Assembly: GCA_017634065.1 (NCBI GenBank)
Contig: JAGBOC010000019.1
Location: 62,001-126,000, forward strand
DNA: 64,000 bases
Direction of reading: 5' to 3'
Source of the DNA: Lachnospiraceae bacterium
Lineage (GTDB): Bacteria; Bacillota; Clostridia; Lachnospirales; Lachnospiraceae
Shown: positions 1 to 9,274 of the stretch, piece after piece
Layout: each line of letters starts with the position of its first letter
Position numbering within the stretch: the stretch's first letter is position 1
Position numbers and translations under genes: made by a program
Notes under the pieces: generated by a model
The model's database searches: none
The model's input: the letters and a program-made list of their open reading frames with translations, nothing else
Told to the model about the DNA's origin: nothing

Positions 1-1908
1 ATATCATATTGTAAAAACCATGACATAAGTTTGGATGAGTTTAAGAAGTCGGCTAAAAGTGATACAGAAAAAATCTATGCAAGATGTTTTGAAGAATATG
101 AAAAGAGAATGTTTAAGAATAATGCCATTGACTTTGATGATATGTTGCTTCTTACAGTGAAAGTTCTAAAGAGCAATGAGAATGTCAGAAAAACTTTGTC
201 ATCCAAGTTTAAATATATATTAGTTGATGAGTATCAGGATACAAATCTAGTGCAATTTGAGATTATCAAACTCTTAACTATGGACAATAATAATTTCTTG
301 ACTGTAGTAGGTGATGATGATCAAAGTATATATAGGTTTAGAGGAGCTGACATACGAAATATACTTGAGTTTGAGAATGTATTTAACAATGCGAAAGTTA
401 TAAAGCTTACTCAAAACTACAGGTCGACAAATAATATTTTATCAGTTGCAAATAGTGTCATAAAGAATAACATTGGTAGAAAAGATAAAAACCTTTGGTC
501 AGAAAATGGCGAAGGAGCAAAAGTTATTTTTACTGAATATGAAGATGATGCTAAAGAAAGTTATGCAATAATTAATGACATAAAGAAAAATGGCAATTAC
601 AAAAATACAGCCATACTCTATAGGACAAATGCTCAATCAAGAAAGTTTGAGGAAATGTGTGTGTCGCTCTCTATTCCCTATACACTGATTGGCGGAGTTA
701 ATTTCTATGAGCGAAGAGAAATTAAAGATGTTTTAGCTTATATGCATATACTTGTAAATCCAAGTGACACAAATAGTTTGTTTAGAATTATCAATGTTCC
801 TAAAAGGGGTATAGGCGATACCACAATAGCAAAAATACTTGATTATGCTGGTAAAAACAACATAACACCGTTTGAAGCCGTTTTCAATTTTGAGCATATA
901 GAATTAGGTGCGAAAATAAAAGAAAAACTCAAAGACTTCGTTAATCTAATTGTTGAACTTAAAAATGAGAATGAAATTGATGGTATCATTGATAGACTCC
1001 TCAAAAATTGCTATGAAGAGTTTTTGATTAGTGAATATGGGGAAGAAGATGGCAAGGAAAGACTTGAAAATATAAATGAATTGAAAAATAAGGCAATAAC
1101 ATTTAAGACAACATATCCTCAAAATGCTGATAATGATATATTAAAAGATTTTGCAACTAATATGTCAGCACAAGTAATTTTGGAAGATTTTTTATACGAG
1201 ATTGCTCTTGTGTCAGACATTGATGACCTAAATGAAAATGATGATAAACTTACACTTATGTCCTTACATGCATCAAAAGGTCTTGAGTTTGATAACATTT
1301 ATCTTACTGGTCTAAATGAGGGTATCTTTCCTTCATATCAAGCTATAACTGCTGATGATAGTAATGCAGAGATAGAAGAAGAGCGAAGACTTTGCTATGT
1401 CGGAATTACACGTGCAAAGAAAAACTTATATCTAACATCAGCGAGAAGAAGAATGCATAACGGAAATTATAACAGTTATTTAGTTAGTCGCTTTGTTGAT
1501 GAGATAGATAATGATGCTATAGTAAAAAATATTCTTACTACTAAATCAGGTTTTGATGATTTTAATTCTGATTTTAATGAGTGGGGATATCATAGAAGAG
1601 GAAGTTTTACTAAAGCAAAGTTTAATAACTATATCGAAAGTAGAAGTAAGAACAAACATATAGATAATATAGGTGTATCAAAGATAGATTTAAAAAAGAG
1701 TATAGATACTTATAAGACTGGCGCCAATATTATAAAAGAGGCAGAACTTAAATACAAAGTTGGAGATAGAGTAACACATGTAAAGTTTGGTGATGGACTT
1801 GTGACTAATATAGATGATGTCGGAAGAGATTATGAAGTGACTGTAGATTTTGATGAAGTTGGAAGCAAAACTCTTTTTGCGACTTTTGCAAAATTAGAAA
1901 AAATATAA
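1..1908 (+). CDS. pcrA: ATP-dependent DNA helicase PcrA/UvrD, 5' end cut by window
   Basis: Superfamily 1A 3'-5' DNA helicase acting in repair and replication-fork maintenance. The frame is open from base 1, so only the last ~635 residues are present and Walker A (motif I) lies outside the window. Seen in order (window residue numbers): Walker B ILVDEYQD near 72-79, GDDDQSIYRFRGAD near 103-117, LTQNYRST (motif IV), LMSLHASKGLEF near 418-429 (motif V) and RRLCYVGITRAKK near 462-474 (motif VI). The C-terminal segment YKVGDRVTHVKFGDG near 585-600 matches the Tudor-like RNA polymerase-binding tail of PcrA and separates it from the shorter UvrD-like protein at 19991. The next gene begins 20 bases downstream in the same direction. 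Confidence 0.95.
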   Translation: MSYCKNHDISLDEFKKSAKSDTEKIYARCFEEYEKRMFKNNAIDFDDMLLLTVKVLKSNENVRKTLSSKFKYILVDEYQDTNLVQFEIIKLLTMDNNNFLTVVGDDDQSIYRFRGADIRNILEFENVFNNAKVIKLTQNYRSTNNILSVANSVIKNNIGRKDKNLWSENGEGAKVIFTEYEDDAKESYAIINDIKKNGNYKNTAILYRTNAQSRKFEEMCVSLSIPYTLIGGVNFYERREIKDVLAYMHILVNPSDTNSLFRIINVPKRGIGDTTIAKILDYAGKNNITPFEAVFNFEHIELGAKIKEKLKDFVNLIVELKNENEIDGIIDRLLKNCYEEFLISEYGEEDGKERLENINELKNKAITFKTTYPQNADNDILKDFATNMSAQVILEDFLYEIALVSDIDDLNENDDKLTLMSLHASKGLEFDNIYLTGLNEGIFPSYQAITADDSNAEIEEERRLCYVGITRAKKNLYLTSARRRMHNGNYNSYLVSRFVDEIDNDAIVKNILTTKSGFDDFNSDFNEWGYHRRGSFTKAKFNNYIESRSKNKHIDNIGVSKIDLKKSIDTYKTGANIIKEAELKYKVGDRVTHVKFGDGLVTNIDDVGRDYEVTVDFDEVGSKTLFATFAKLEKI

Positions 1909-1928
1909 TAAATGTATGGGGGTCTATT

Positions 1929-3329
1929 ATGGCTAAAGTAAAAATTGTCGATACTACTTTAAGAGATGCACATCAAAGTTTAATAGCAACAAGAATGCCT
2001 TACGAAGTGATGGAGCCAGTTCTTGATGATATGGAAAAAATTGGTTTCCATTCTGTTGAGTGTTGGGGTGGCGCTACATTTGATGCCTGTCTTCGGTTTT
2101 TGCATGAGGATCCATGGGAGAGACTTAGAAAGTTTAAGAAACATTTCAAAACTACAAAACTGCAAATGCTTTTCAGAGGACAAAATATTTTAGGCTACAA
2201 TCATTATGCTGATGACACTGTTGAATATTTTGTGAAGAAGTCGATTGAAAATGGAATTGACATCATAAGAGTGTTTGATTGCTTAAACGACATAAGAAAT
2301 CTAAAAACTTGTATTGATGCCACAAAAAAAGAAGGTGGACACTTGCAAGTTGCATTCTCATATACATTAGGAGATGCCTATACACTTGAGTACTGGGCTA
2401 AACTTGCGAAAGATCTTGAAAATATGGGTGCAGACTCTTTATGTATAAAAGATATGGCAGGGTTATTACTCCCATACACTGCAGAAAAATTAGTTACGAC
2501 ACTTAAAAAATCTACAAAGCTTCCAATAGAACTTCATACTCACTATACATCTGGTATGGCATCTATGACAGCGATAAAAGCAGTAGAAGCAGGATGTGAT
2601 ATAATCGATACAGCACTTTCACCATTTGCTCTTGGCACATCTCAACCTGCTACAGATGTTATGGTAAAAGCATTTGAAGGAACTGAATATGATACAGGTT
2701 TAGATATAAATAAACTTATAGATTTGGCAAAGTACTTTAACAAATATAGAGATGAGTGTCTAAAGAGTGGACTATTAAATCCAAAAGTTCTTGGCGTAAA
2801 TGTCAACACACTTAAGTATCAGGTTCCAGGTGGTATGTTATCAAATCTCATTTCTCAACTTACTGAAGCTGGAAAACTTGATAAACTTGATGAGGTGCTG
2901 GAGGAAATTCCAAAAGTTAGAGAAGACTTTGGACAGCCACCACTTGTCACACCTTCATCTCAAATAGTAGGTACACAGGCGGTACTAAATGTATTAGCTG
3001 GAGAAAGATACAAGATGGTTCCAAAGGAATCAAAGAAATTAGTTCATGGTGAGTTTGGACAGACTATAAAACCTATGAATCCTGAAGTTGTAAAGAAGAT
3101 TTTAGGAGACGAACCACAGATAAAGGGTAGACCAGCTGACAATATAAAACCTCAACTTAAAGATTTTGAAAAAGAAATGGGATTTTATAAAGAGCAAGAT
3201 GAAGATGTTTTGTCATATGCATTATTTCCAGCAGTGGCAAAAGAGTTCTTTGAGTTTAGGATGACAAAAAAGACAGGAGTGGATTCAACTCTTGTAGATA
3301 GAGAGGAAGCTGTATATCCTATCCAATAA
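1929..3329 (+). CDS. oadA: oxaloacetate decarboxylase alpha / pyruvate carboxylase B-type carboxyltransferase
   Basis: Biotin-dependent carboxyltransferase half-reaction: transfer of CO2 between carboxybiotin and pyruvate/oxaloacetate. The N-terminal VDTTLRDAHQSLIATRM (residues 7-23) is the signature of the HMGL-like TIM barrel. The metal-binding HTHYTSG near 203-209 and a candidate carbamylated lysine in LCIKDMAG near 174 are present. At 466 residues it ends after the conserved carboxylase domain and has no C-terminal biotinyl domain (no MKM motif), so the biotin carrier must come from another gene. No decarboxylase beta/gamma subunit or biotin carrier lies next to it; it sits between pcrA and rmlA. 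A GGGGG-rich ribosome binding site precedes the ATG. The subtype (decarboxylase, transcarboxylase or two-subunit pyruvate carboxylase) cannot be decided here. Confidence 0.9.
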   Translation: MAKVKIVDTTLRDAHQSLIATRMPYEVMEPVLDDMEKIGFHSVECWGGATFDACLRFLHEDPWERLRKFKKHFKTTKLQMLFRGQNILGYNHYADDTVEYFVKKSIENGIDIIRVFDCLNDIRNLKTCIDATKKEGGHLQVAFSYTLGDAYTLEYWAKLAKDLENMGADSLCIKDMAGLLLPYTAEKLVTTLKKSTKLPIELHTHYTSGMASMTAIKAVEAGCDIIDTALSPFALGTSQPATDVMVKAFEGTEYDTGLDINKLIDLAKYFNKYRDECLKSGLLNPKVLGVNVNTLKYQVPGGMLSNLISQLTEAGKLDKLDEVLEEIPKVREDFGQPPLVTPSSQIVGTQAVLNVLAGERYKMVPKESKKLVHGEFGQTIKPMNPEVVKKILGDEPQIKGRPADNIKPQLKDFEKEMGFYKEQDEDVLSYALFPAVAKEFFEFRMTKKTGVDSTLVDREEAVYPIQ

Positions 3330-3350
3330 TTTTCTAGGAGACGTAAAGAT

Positions 3351-4235
3351 ATGAAGGGAATAATTTTAGCAGGTGGTTCAGGGACAAGGCTTTATCCACT
3401 TACAATGGTTACATCAAAACAGTTACTTCCTATATATGACAAGCCAATGATTTACTATCCATTGTCAGTTCTTATGGGTGCTGGGATTAAAGATATATTG
3501 ATTATATCAACTCCACAGGATACACCAAGGTTTAATGATTTACTTGGAGATGGAAGTCAATTTGGCATTAGTCTCTCATATAAAGTTCAGCCAAGCCCAG
3601 ATGGACTTGCACAAGCATTTTTAATCGGTGAAGATTTTATCGGAAATGACAGCGTCGCTATGATTTTGGGAGACAATATCTTTTATGGTCATGGCTTTAC
3701 AAAGAAGACAAAGACTGCAAGTGAACTTAAAGAAGGTGCTACAATTTTTGGATACTATGTTGATGACCCTGAAAGATTTGGTATAGTTGAGTTTGATAAA
3801 AATGGTAAGGCTATAAGTATAGAAGAAAAACCAGCAGTTCCAAAATCAAATTACTGTGTGACAGGACTTTACTTCTATGACAATAAAGTAGTTGAGTATG
3901 CAAAGAGTCTAAAACCTTCTAAAAGGGGAGAACTTGAGATTACTGATTTAAATAGAATATATCTTGAAAATAATAATCTCAATGTCGAACTACTTGGTGC
4001 AGGTTTTACATGGCTTGACACCGGAACTCATGAGTCACTTGTTGAAGCAACAAACTTTGTAAAAACAATAGAAGATCATCAACATAGAAAAATTGCTTGT
4101 CTTGAAGAGATAGCATATAGAAATGGATGGATAGACCAAAATAAGATGCAAAAAGCATATGAAATATATAAGAAAAATGAATATGGTAAATACTTGAAAG
4201 ATGTGCTTGATGGAAAATATATTAGACAAGTTTAG
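3351..4235 (+). CDS. rmlA: glucose-1-phosphate thymidylyltransferase RmlA
   Basis: First enzyme of dTDP-L-rhamnose synthesis: dTTP + glucose-1-phosphate to dTDP-glucose. The nucleotide-binding [13 protein letters not shown] (residues ~6-18) and [16 protein letters not shown] are diagnostic of the RmlA/RfbA family, and [10 protein letters not shown] with [20 protein letters not shown] also fit. The length of 294 residues is standard. TAGGAG lies upstream of the ATG. The start of rmlB follows 9 bases after the stop, so the two are almost certainly translated from one mRNA. Confidence 0.97.
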   Translation: MKGIILAGGSGTRLYPLTMVTSKQLLPIYDKPMIYYPLSVLMGAGIKDILIISTPQDTPRFNDLLGDGSQFGISLSYKVQPSPDGLAQAFLIGEDFIGNDSVAMILGDNIFYGHGFTKKTKTASELKEGATIFGYYVDDPERFGIVEFDKNGKAISIEEKPAVPKSNYCVTGLYFYDNKVVEYAKSLKPSKRGELEITDLNRIYLENNNLNVELLGAGFTWLDTGTHESLVEATNFVKTIEDHQHRKIACLEEIAYRNGWIDQNKMQKAYEIYKKNEYGKYLKDVLDGKYIRQV

Positions 4236-4244
4236 GAGATAACT

Positions 4245-5273
4245 ATGAATATTATTGTTACAGGTGGTGCAGGATTTATTGGCGGAAACTTTATGCATTA
4301 TATGGTAAATAAGTATCCAAATGACAATATCATTTGTATTGACTCACTTACCTATGCTGGAAATATGGAGACACTTGAGCCAATAAAGGATAAGAAGAAT
4401 TATAGATTTTATAAAGTTGACATTACGGATAGAAAGTCTATATATGAGGTATTTGAAAAGGAAAAGCCTGACTATTGTATTAACTTTGCAGCAGAATCTC
4501 ATGTGGATAGATCAGTTGAGAATCCGGAAGTATTTTTGAAGACAAACATTCTCGGGACACAAGTTCTGATGGATGCATGTAGAAAGTATGGGATAAAAAG
4601 ATATCATCAAGTTTCTACTGATGAAGTGTATGGAGACCTGCCACTTGAGAGACTTGACTTACAATTTGATGAAACATATCCAATAAAGACATCAAGTCCA
4701 TATTCAGCTTCAAAGGCTTCAGCAGATTTATTAGTTCAGGCATATCATAGAACATTTAAGCTTCCTTGCACTATAAGTAGATGCTCAAATAATTATGGAC
4801 CATATCATTTCCCTGAAAAACTAATTCCACTTATGATTAGTCGTGCATTAAATGATGAAAAACTTCCAGTCTATGGTGAAGGTAAGAATGTGAGAGATTG
4901 GCTCTATGTTGAGGATCATTGCAGAGCCATAGATATGATAGTAAGAGATGGCAAAGATGGAGAGATATATAATATAGGTGGTCATGAGGAGAAGGCGAAT
5001 ATTGATATAGTAAAACTCATTCTAAAAAAATTAGGAAAGCCTGAATCACTCATAGAGTTTGTAAAAGATAGACCAGGGCATGATTTAAGATATGCTATGA
5101 ATCCAGCCAAGATAGAAAAAGAATTAGGATGGAAACCATCTGTGACATTTGAAGAGGGAATAGATAAAACGATTTCATGGTATCTAAATAATAAACCTTG
5201 GTGGGAACACATTATAAGTGGCGAGTATCAAAACTACTTTGATAAAATGTATGGCTATCGAATGGAAAAATAA
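4245..5273 (+). CDS. rmlB: dTDP-glucose 4,6-dehydratase RmlB
   Basis: Second step of dTDP-rhamnose synthesis: NAD-dependent conversion of dTDP-glucose to dTDP-4-keto-6-deoxyglucose. It is an extended short-chain dehydrogenase with the Rossmann motif GGAGFIGGNF (residues 7-16), STDEVYGD in the active-site region, the catalytic Tyr-x3-Lys in YSASKASAD near 153-161 and SNNYGPYHFPEKLIP, a dehydratase-specific stretch. The length of 342 residues is usual. It lies between rmlA and rmlD with 9- and 13-base gaps and a GGAGA ribosome binding site. Confidence 0.97.
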   Translation: MNIIVTGGAGFIGGNFMHYMVNKYPNDNIICIDSLTYAGNMETLEPIKDKKNYRFYKVDITDRKSIYEVFEKEKPDYCINFAAESHVDRSVENPEVFLKTNILGTQVLMDACRKYGIKRYHQVSTDEVYGDLPLERLDLQFDETYPIKTSSPYSASKASADLLVQAYHRTFKLPCTISRCSNNYGPYHFPEKLIPLMISRALNDEKLPVYGEGKNVRDWLYVEDHCRAIDMIVRDGKDGEIYNIGGHEEKANIDIVKLILKKLGKPESLIEFVKDRPGHDLRYAMNPAKIEKELGWKPSVTFEEGIDKTISWYLNNKPWWEHIISGEYQNYFDKMYGYRMEK

Positions 5274-5286
5274 GTTTGGAGTGTAG

Positions 5287-6147
5287 ATGGATAATAATAT
5301 AAAATATGTATTAGTTACCGGTGCGACAGGACAACTTGGTTCTGATATAGTTGATGAATTAAATAAAAGGGGCATACATAATATTGGCATAGGTAGTAAA
5401 GATTTGGACATAACTGATGATGAAGCAGTATTCAATTTTTTTAACTCTTACAAGTTTTCAAGTGTCATTCACTGCGCCGCTTATACAAAAGTCGATATGG
5501 CAGAAGATGAAAAAGATTTAAATTATGAGATAAATGTTCATGGCACATCAAATATAGTATCGCAGTGTTATAAATATAATATACCACTTATGTTTTTTTC
5601 TACTGACTATATATTTGGTGGGGAAGGTAATGAACCATTTAAGGAAGATGATAAACCTAATCCCTTATGCGAGTATGCGAATGCAAAATATCAAGCAGAG
5701 CAAGAAGTAAAGAAGTTAAATGAGTATTTTATAGTAAGAATATCTTGGGTCTTTGGAAAGAATGGAAATAATTTTATAAAGACTATGATAAAACTTTCAG
5801 AGACAAAGAAAGAGTTAAATATTGTGTCAGACCAGATAGGGTCACCGACATACACTATTGATTTAGCAAAAGTCGCAGTAGATTTGATAAGTTCTAAAAA
5901 ATATGGAATTTATCATATAACAAATGATGGATATGTCAGTTGGGCAGATTTTGCAAGAGAAATATTTAGGAAGTTAAAGAGAGATATAAAAGTCAATGAT
6001 GTGACGACTGAAGAATATAATGCAAAAGCAAAAAGACCAAAGAACTCTCGATTAGATAAGTCAAAGTTTGTAAATGCTGGATTTGATATGCTTCCGACTT
6101 GGCAGAATGCTCTTGATAGATACTTAAAAGAAATAAATATGGTGTAG
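5287..6147 (+). CDS. rmlD: dTDP-4-dehydrorhamnose reductase RmlD
   Basis: Last step of dTDP-L-rhamnose synthesis, an NAD(P)H-dependent ketoreduction. The Rossmann motif GATGQLGSD is at residues ~12-20, followed by HCAAYTKVDMAE, FSTDYIFGG and the Tyr-x3-Lys pair in YANAKYQAE near 130. RISWVFGKNGNNF is typical of RmlD. The protein has 286 residues. The 3,5-epimerase gene rmlC, which should act between RmlB and RmlD, is absent from this cluster and window. The glmM start is only 8 bases past the stop. Confidence 0.95.
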   Translation: MDNNIKYVLVTGATGQLGSDIVDELNKRGIHNIGIGSKDLDITDDEAVFNFFNSYKFSSVIHCAAYTKVDMAEDEKDLNYEINVHGTSNIVSQCYKYNIPLMFFSTDYIFGGEGNEPFKEDDKPNPLCEYANAKYQAEQEVKKLNEYFIVRISWVFGKNGNNFIKTMIKLSETKKELNIVSDQIGSPTYTIDLAKVAVDLISSKKYGIYHITNDGYVSWADFAREIFRKLKRDIKVNDVTTEEYNAKAKRPKNSRLDKSKFVNAGFDMLPTWQNALDRYLKEINMV

Positions 6148-6155
6148 GAGTTATT

Positions 6156-7502
6156 ATGGGAAAATACTTTGGAACTGATGGATTTAGAGGTGAAGCAAAT
6201 GTCTCACTTACTGCCGACCATGCATTTAAGATTGGAAAGTTTCTTGGATATTATTATAGTAGAAATAATAAAAATTGTAGAGTTGTGATAGGAAAAGATA
6301 CAAGAAGATCAAGTTATATGTTTGAGTATGCTATTGCTGCAGGTATCACATCTACAGGAGCAGACGCATACCTTTTACACGTGACAAGTACTCCATCAAT
6401 CAGTTATGTTGTCAGGACAGAACAATTTGATGTGGGAGTTATGATTTCAGCATCTCACAATGTATATTATGATAATGGCATAAAACTATTTAGTGCAAAT
6501 GGAGAAAAACTTGAAGAAAGTGTTACTGATATGATAGAAGATTATCTTGATGGAAAGATGCCAGAAATCCCATATGCTACTAAAGCAAATATAGGTAGAA
6601 CGGTCGACTATTTTGCAGGTCGAAATAGATATATAGGATATCTAATATCAATACCTATGAATAGTTTCAAAGGAAAGAAGGTAGCTCTTGATTTAGCAAA
6701 TGGTTCTGCTTTCCAAATAGCAAAAAGTGTTTTTGATGCTCTTGGTGCAGAAACTCATGTCATAAATAACAATCCAAATGGCTCAAATATAAATGACAAT
6801 GCAGGATCAACTCATATAGAAGGTCTAAAAAAATATGTCATCGAAAATGGAATGGATATAGGATTTGCCTATGATGGCGATGCTGATAGGTGCTTGGCTG
6901 TTGATGAGAAAGGTGATGTAGTTGATGGTGACAAGATAATGTATATATGTGCCAAGTCGATGAAAGAGGAAGATAAGTTAAAAAAAGATACTGTTGTGAC
7001 AACTGTTATGTCTAATCTTGGTCTTTACAAAGCTTTTGATAAAATAGGTATAAAATATGTGAAGACTGCGGTTGGAGATAAGAATGTCCAAGCCTGTCTG
7101 TCTGAAAATGATTATTCATTTGGAGGAGAGCAATCAGGACATATAATTTTTTCAAAACATGCAAATACGGGAGATGGAGTTCTGACATCACTCAAAATAA
7201 TGGATGTAGTTATAAATAAAAAAACTACACTCAGTGAACTTGCAAAAGATGTTGAACTTTATCCACAACTACTTAAAAATGTAAATGTAAATGATAAAAC
7301 TAAATGTATTGAAGATAAAGATGTAAAGGAAATAATAAAGAGAGTTGAAAATGAACTTGGCGAAGATGGCAGAGTTTTATTTAGGGCATCTGGCACAGAG
7401 AATGTAGTTAGGATAATGGTAGAAGCAAATAGTTTAAATATTTGCAAAGAAAAGATAAAGATTATTGAAGATGAGATAATAAGGAAAGGCTATGCTATAT
7501 AA
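6156..7502 (+). CDS. glmM: phosphoglucosamine mutase GlmM
   Basis: Interconverts glucosamine-6-phosphate and glucosamine-1-phosphate for UDP-GlcNAc and peptidoglycan synthesis. The opening GKYFGTDGFRGEANVSLT is the GlmM N-terminus. The phosphoserine loop ISASHNVYYDNG places the catalytic serine near residue 99. The Mg-binding DGDADR lies near 240-245, and the C-terminal phosphate-binding RASGTENVVRIMVEA near 410. The length of 448 residues is standard. GlmS, which makes its substrate, is encoded separately at 56162. The stop overlaps the next start (TAATG), indicating translational coupling to the LtaS-like gene. Confidence 0.95.
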   Translation: MGKYFGTDGFRGEANVSLTADHAFKIGKFLGYYYSRNNKNCRVVIGKDTRRSSYMFEYAIAAGITSTGADAYLLHVTSTPSISYVVRTEQFDVGVMISASHNVYYDNGIKLFSANGEKLEESVTDMIEDYLDGKMPEIPYATKANIGRTVDYFAGRNRYIGYLISIPMNSFKGKKVALDLANGSAFQIAKSVFDALGAETHVINNNPNGSNINDNAGSTHIEGLKKYVIENGMDIGFAYDGDADRCLAVDEKGDVVDGDKIMYICAKSMKEEDKLKKDTVVTTVMSNLGLYKAFDKIGIKYVKTAVGDKNVQACLSENDYSFGGEQSGHIIFSKHANTGDGVLTSLKIMDVVINKKTTLSELAKDVELYPQLLKNVNVNDKTKCIEDKDVKEIIKRVENELGEDGRVLFRASGTENVVRIMVEANSLNICKEKIKIIEDEIIRKGYAI

Positions 7503-9274
7503 TGTTTAGAGTAATATTGACAAGTATCATAACATTTTTTGTATCACAACTTATATGTGCTGATAGGCAGGGACTTTTAATCAAGAAAAAAGAAATGCTT
7601 ATATATAATTTTTTATCAGTATTTTGCTTTTTTTGCTTTTTAAATGTCTTCATATCAAAAATGTTTATAAGCTTTTTGATAACGATAACATTTTTCTATG
7701 TATTATCGCTTACAATGTTTTATGTTCATGAGTTTAGAGGTACAAATGTAAATTGTTCGGATATACTGTCAATCAATACTGCGAAAGAAGTTGCTTCAGG
7801 GTATAAGTATGAGATAAAGCCAGTATTTGTCCTGGTGTTTGTCATAATAGTTTTAGAATATATAATTCAAATATATGGCAACATTACAAATAATAATGTG
7901 GATTTGATGATGAGAACAAATATTGATGTATATAAGTTCTTTTGGTCTGAAGTCAAGCAACTTATGTGCTTCTTCATTTCATTTTTTATACTGAAGGATA
8001 AAATATCAGAGAAACAATATGATTATTCGCTAAATGCTGGAGAAAATGAGGGATATATTTATAATTTTTTCTCATCAATCCCATTTTTCCACAGAAGTAG
8101 TGATTCTAACACAATTTCCATAAAAACTGCCTCTGATTTTATCAAATCTGTGTTTAGTACAGCTAAAGAAAATCTTAATAATAAAAACACAAAAAGTGCA
8201 TATGATTATGTTACTATATATAATAGAAAATATAGTGACTATGCCACAAAAAATGAAGACGCGCCACACATCATAGTTATAATGAATGAAAGTTTTGGCA
8301 CTGTACATAGAAGATTAAATACAAATATGCAAGTTACATCTTATTATGATACTTTGACTGGTGTCACGAAGGGAAACTTGTATGTAAATACATTTGGTGG
8401 CGGAACTGCAAATACAGAGTTTGAGTTTTTGACTGGGATGACAATAGGAAACTATCCATATCCAGTTATGCCATATAATAATTTTGCTAAATGCAATAAA
8501 TATAGTATAGCAAGGCATTTCAATAATCTGGGATATAAAACTATAGCTATGCATCCATATACTGCTACAAATTATCATAGAGATAAAGTATATAAAAGAT
8601 TTGGGTTTAGTGAATTATTATTCTTTAATGATTTCAAAAACAAAAAGTATATTAGAAACTTTGTAAGTGATAAATCAATGTATGAAGAAGTGATAAGCAG
8701 ATTTAGAACAGCAAGAGTTAATTCGCAAAAACTATTTTTGTTCGGGATAACAATGCAGAATCATAGTGGATATAAACATTTTGAAGGTGCAGAAGTATTA
8801 TCGCTTATACCAAATTATAAAGAGCGTGAGTCTCTTGACTCATACCTATCACTTATGAAGATATCGGATGAAGCACTTGAAGTCTTAATTAATTATTTTG
8901 AAAATGTAGATGAACATGTGATAATATTATTTTTTGGAGACCACAATGCAAGTTTTGGTACTGCGATAAATAAACTTGTATATGAAAATGAACTTAATTA
9001 CGAATGCACAAATCCATATGTGACACCATTTTTGATTTTTGATAATAAAAATAGAAAAGATGAATATGTAAAGGAAACATCTGCTAATTTCTTGAGTATT
9101 GAGCTTTTGCGAAGAGCTGGGATACCTTTTGATGCATTACATGATATGCTTAATAATATATATAAGAACTATTCAGTGTATAATTATCATAAGGCAAAGA
9201 ATAGGAAAGATGGAAACTTAAGCGACATACCATTTGATACATTTATGAAATTAGAAAAGGAATATTTGAAATGA
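7502..9274 (+). CDS. LTA synthase-like membrane phosphotransferase (sulfatase fold)
   Basis: Membrane enzyme of the LtaS/phosphoglycerol-transferase family, which transfers alcohol phosphates onto wall or membrane glycopolymers outside the cell. The first ~165 residues carry about four to five hydrophobic segments. From near residue 258 the extracellular alkaline-phosphatase-fold domain begins with HIIVIMNESFGTVHRR. The nucleophile threonine is probably in GGGTANTEFEFLTG near residue 302, and FFGDHNA near 478 supplies metal ligands. At 590 residues it is a little shorter than typical LtaS. It overlaps glmM by 1 base and the cysteine desulfurase by 4 bases. Its position after rml and glmM suggests decoration of a cell-surface polysaccharide; the donor is unknown. 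Confidence 0.85.
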   Translation: MFRVILTSIITFFVSQLICADRQGLLIKKKEMLIYNFLSVFCFFCFLNVFISKMFISFLITITFFYVLSLTMFYVHEFRGTNVNCSDILSINTAKEVASGYKYEIKPVFVLVFVIIVLEYIIQIYGNITNNNVDLMMRTNIDVYKFFWSEVKQLMCFFISFFILKDKISEKQYDYSLNAGENEGYIYNFFSSIPFFHRSSDSNTISIKTASDFIKSVFSTAKENLNNKNTKSAYDYVTIYNRKYSDYATKNEDAPHIIVIMNESFGTVHRRLNTNMQVTSYYDTLTGVTKGNLYVNTFGGGTANTEFEFLTGMTIGNYPYPVMPYNNFAKCNKYSIARHFNNLGYKTIAMHPYTATNYHRDKVYKRFGFSELLFFNDFKNKKYIRNFVSDKSMYEEVISRFRTARVNSQKLFLFGITMQNHSGYKHFEGAEVLSLIPNYKERESLDSYLSLMKISDEALEVLINYFENVDEHVIILFFGDHNASFGTAINKLVYENELNYECTNPYVTPFLIFDNKNRKDEYVKETSANFLSIELLRRAGIPFDALHDMLNNIYKNYSVYNYHKAKNRKDGNLSDIPFDTFMKLEKEYLK

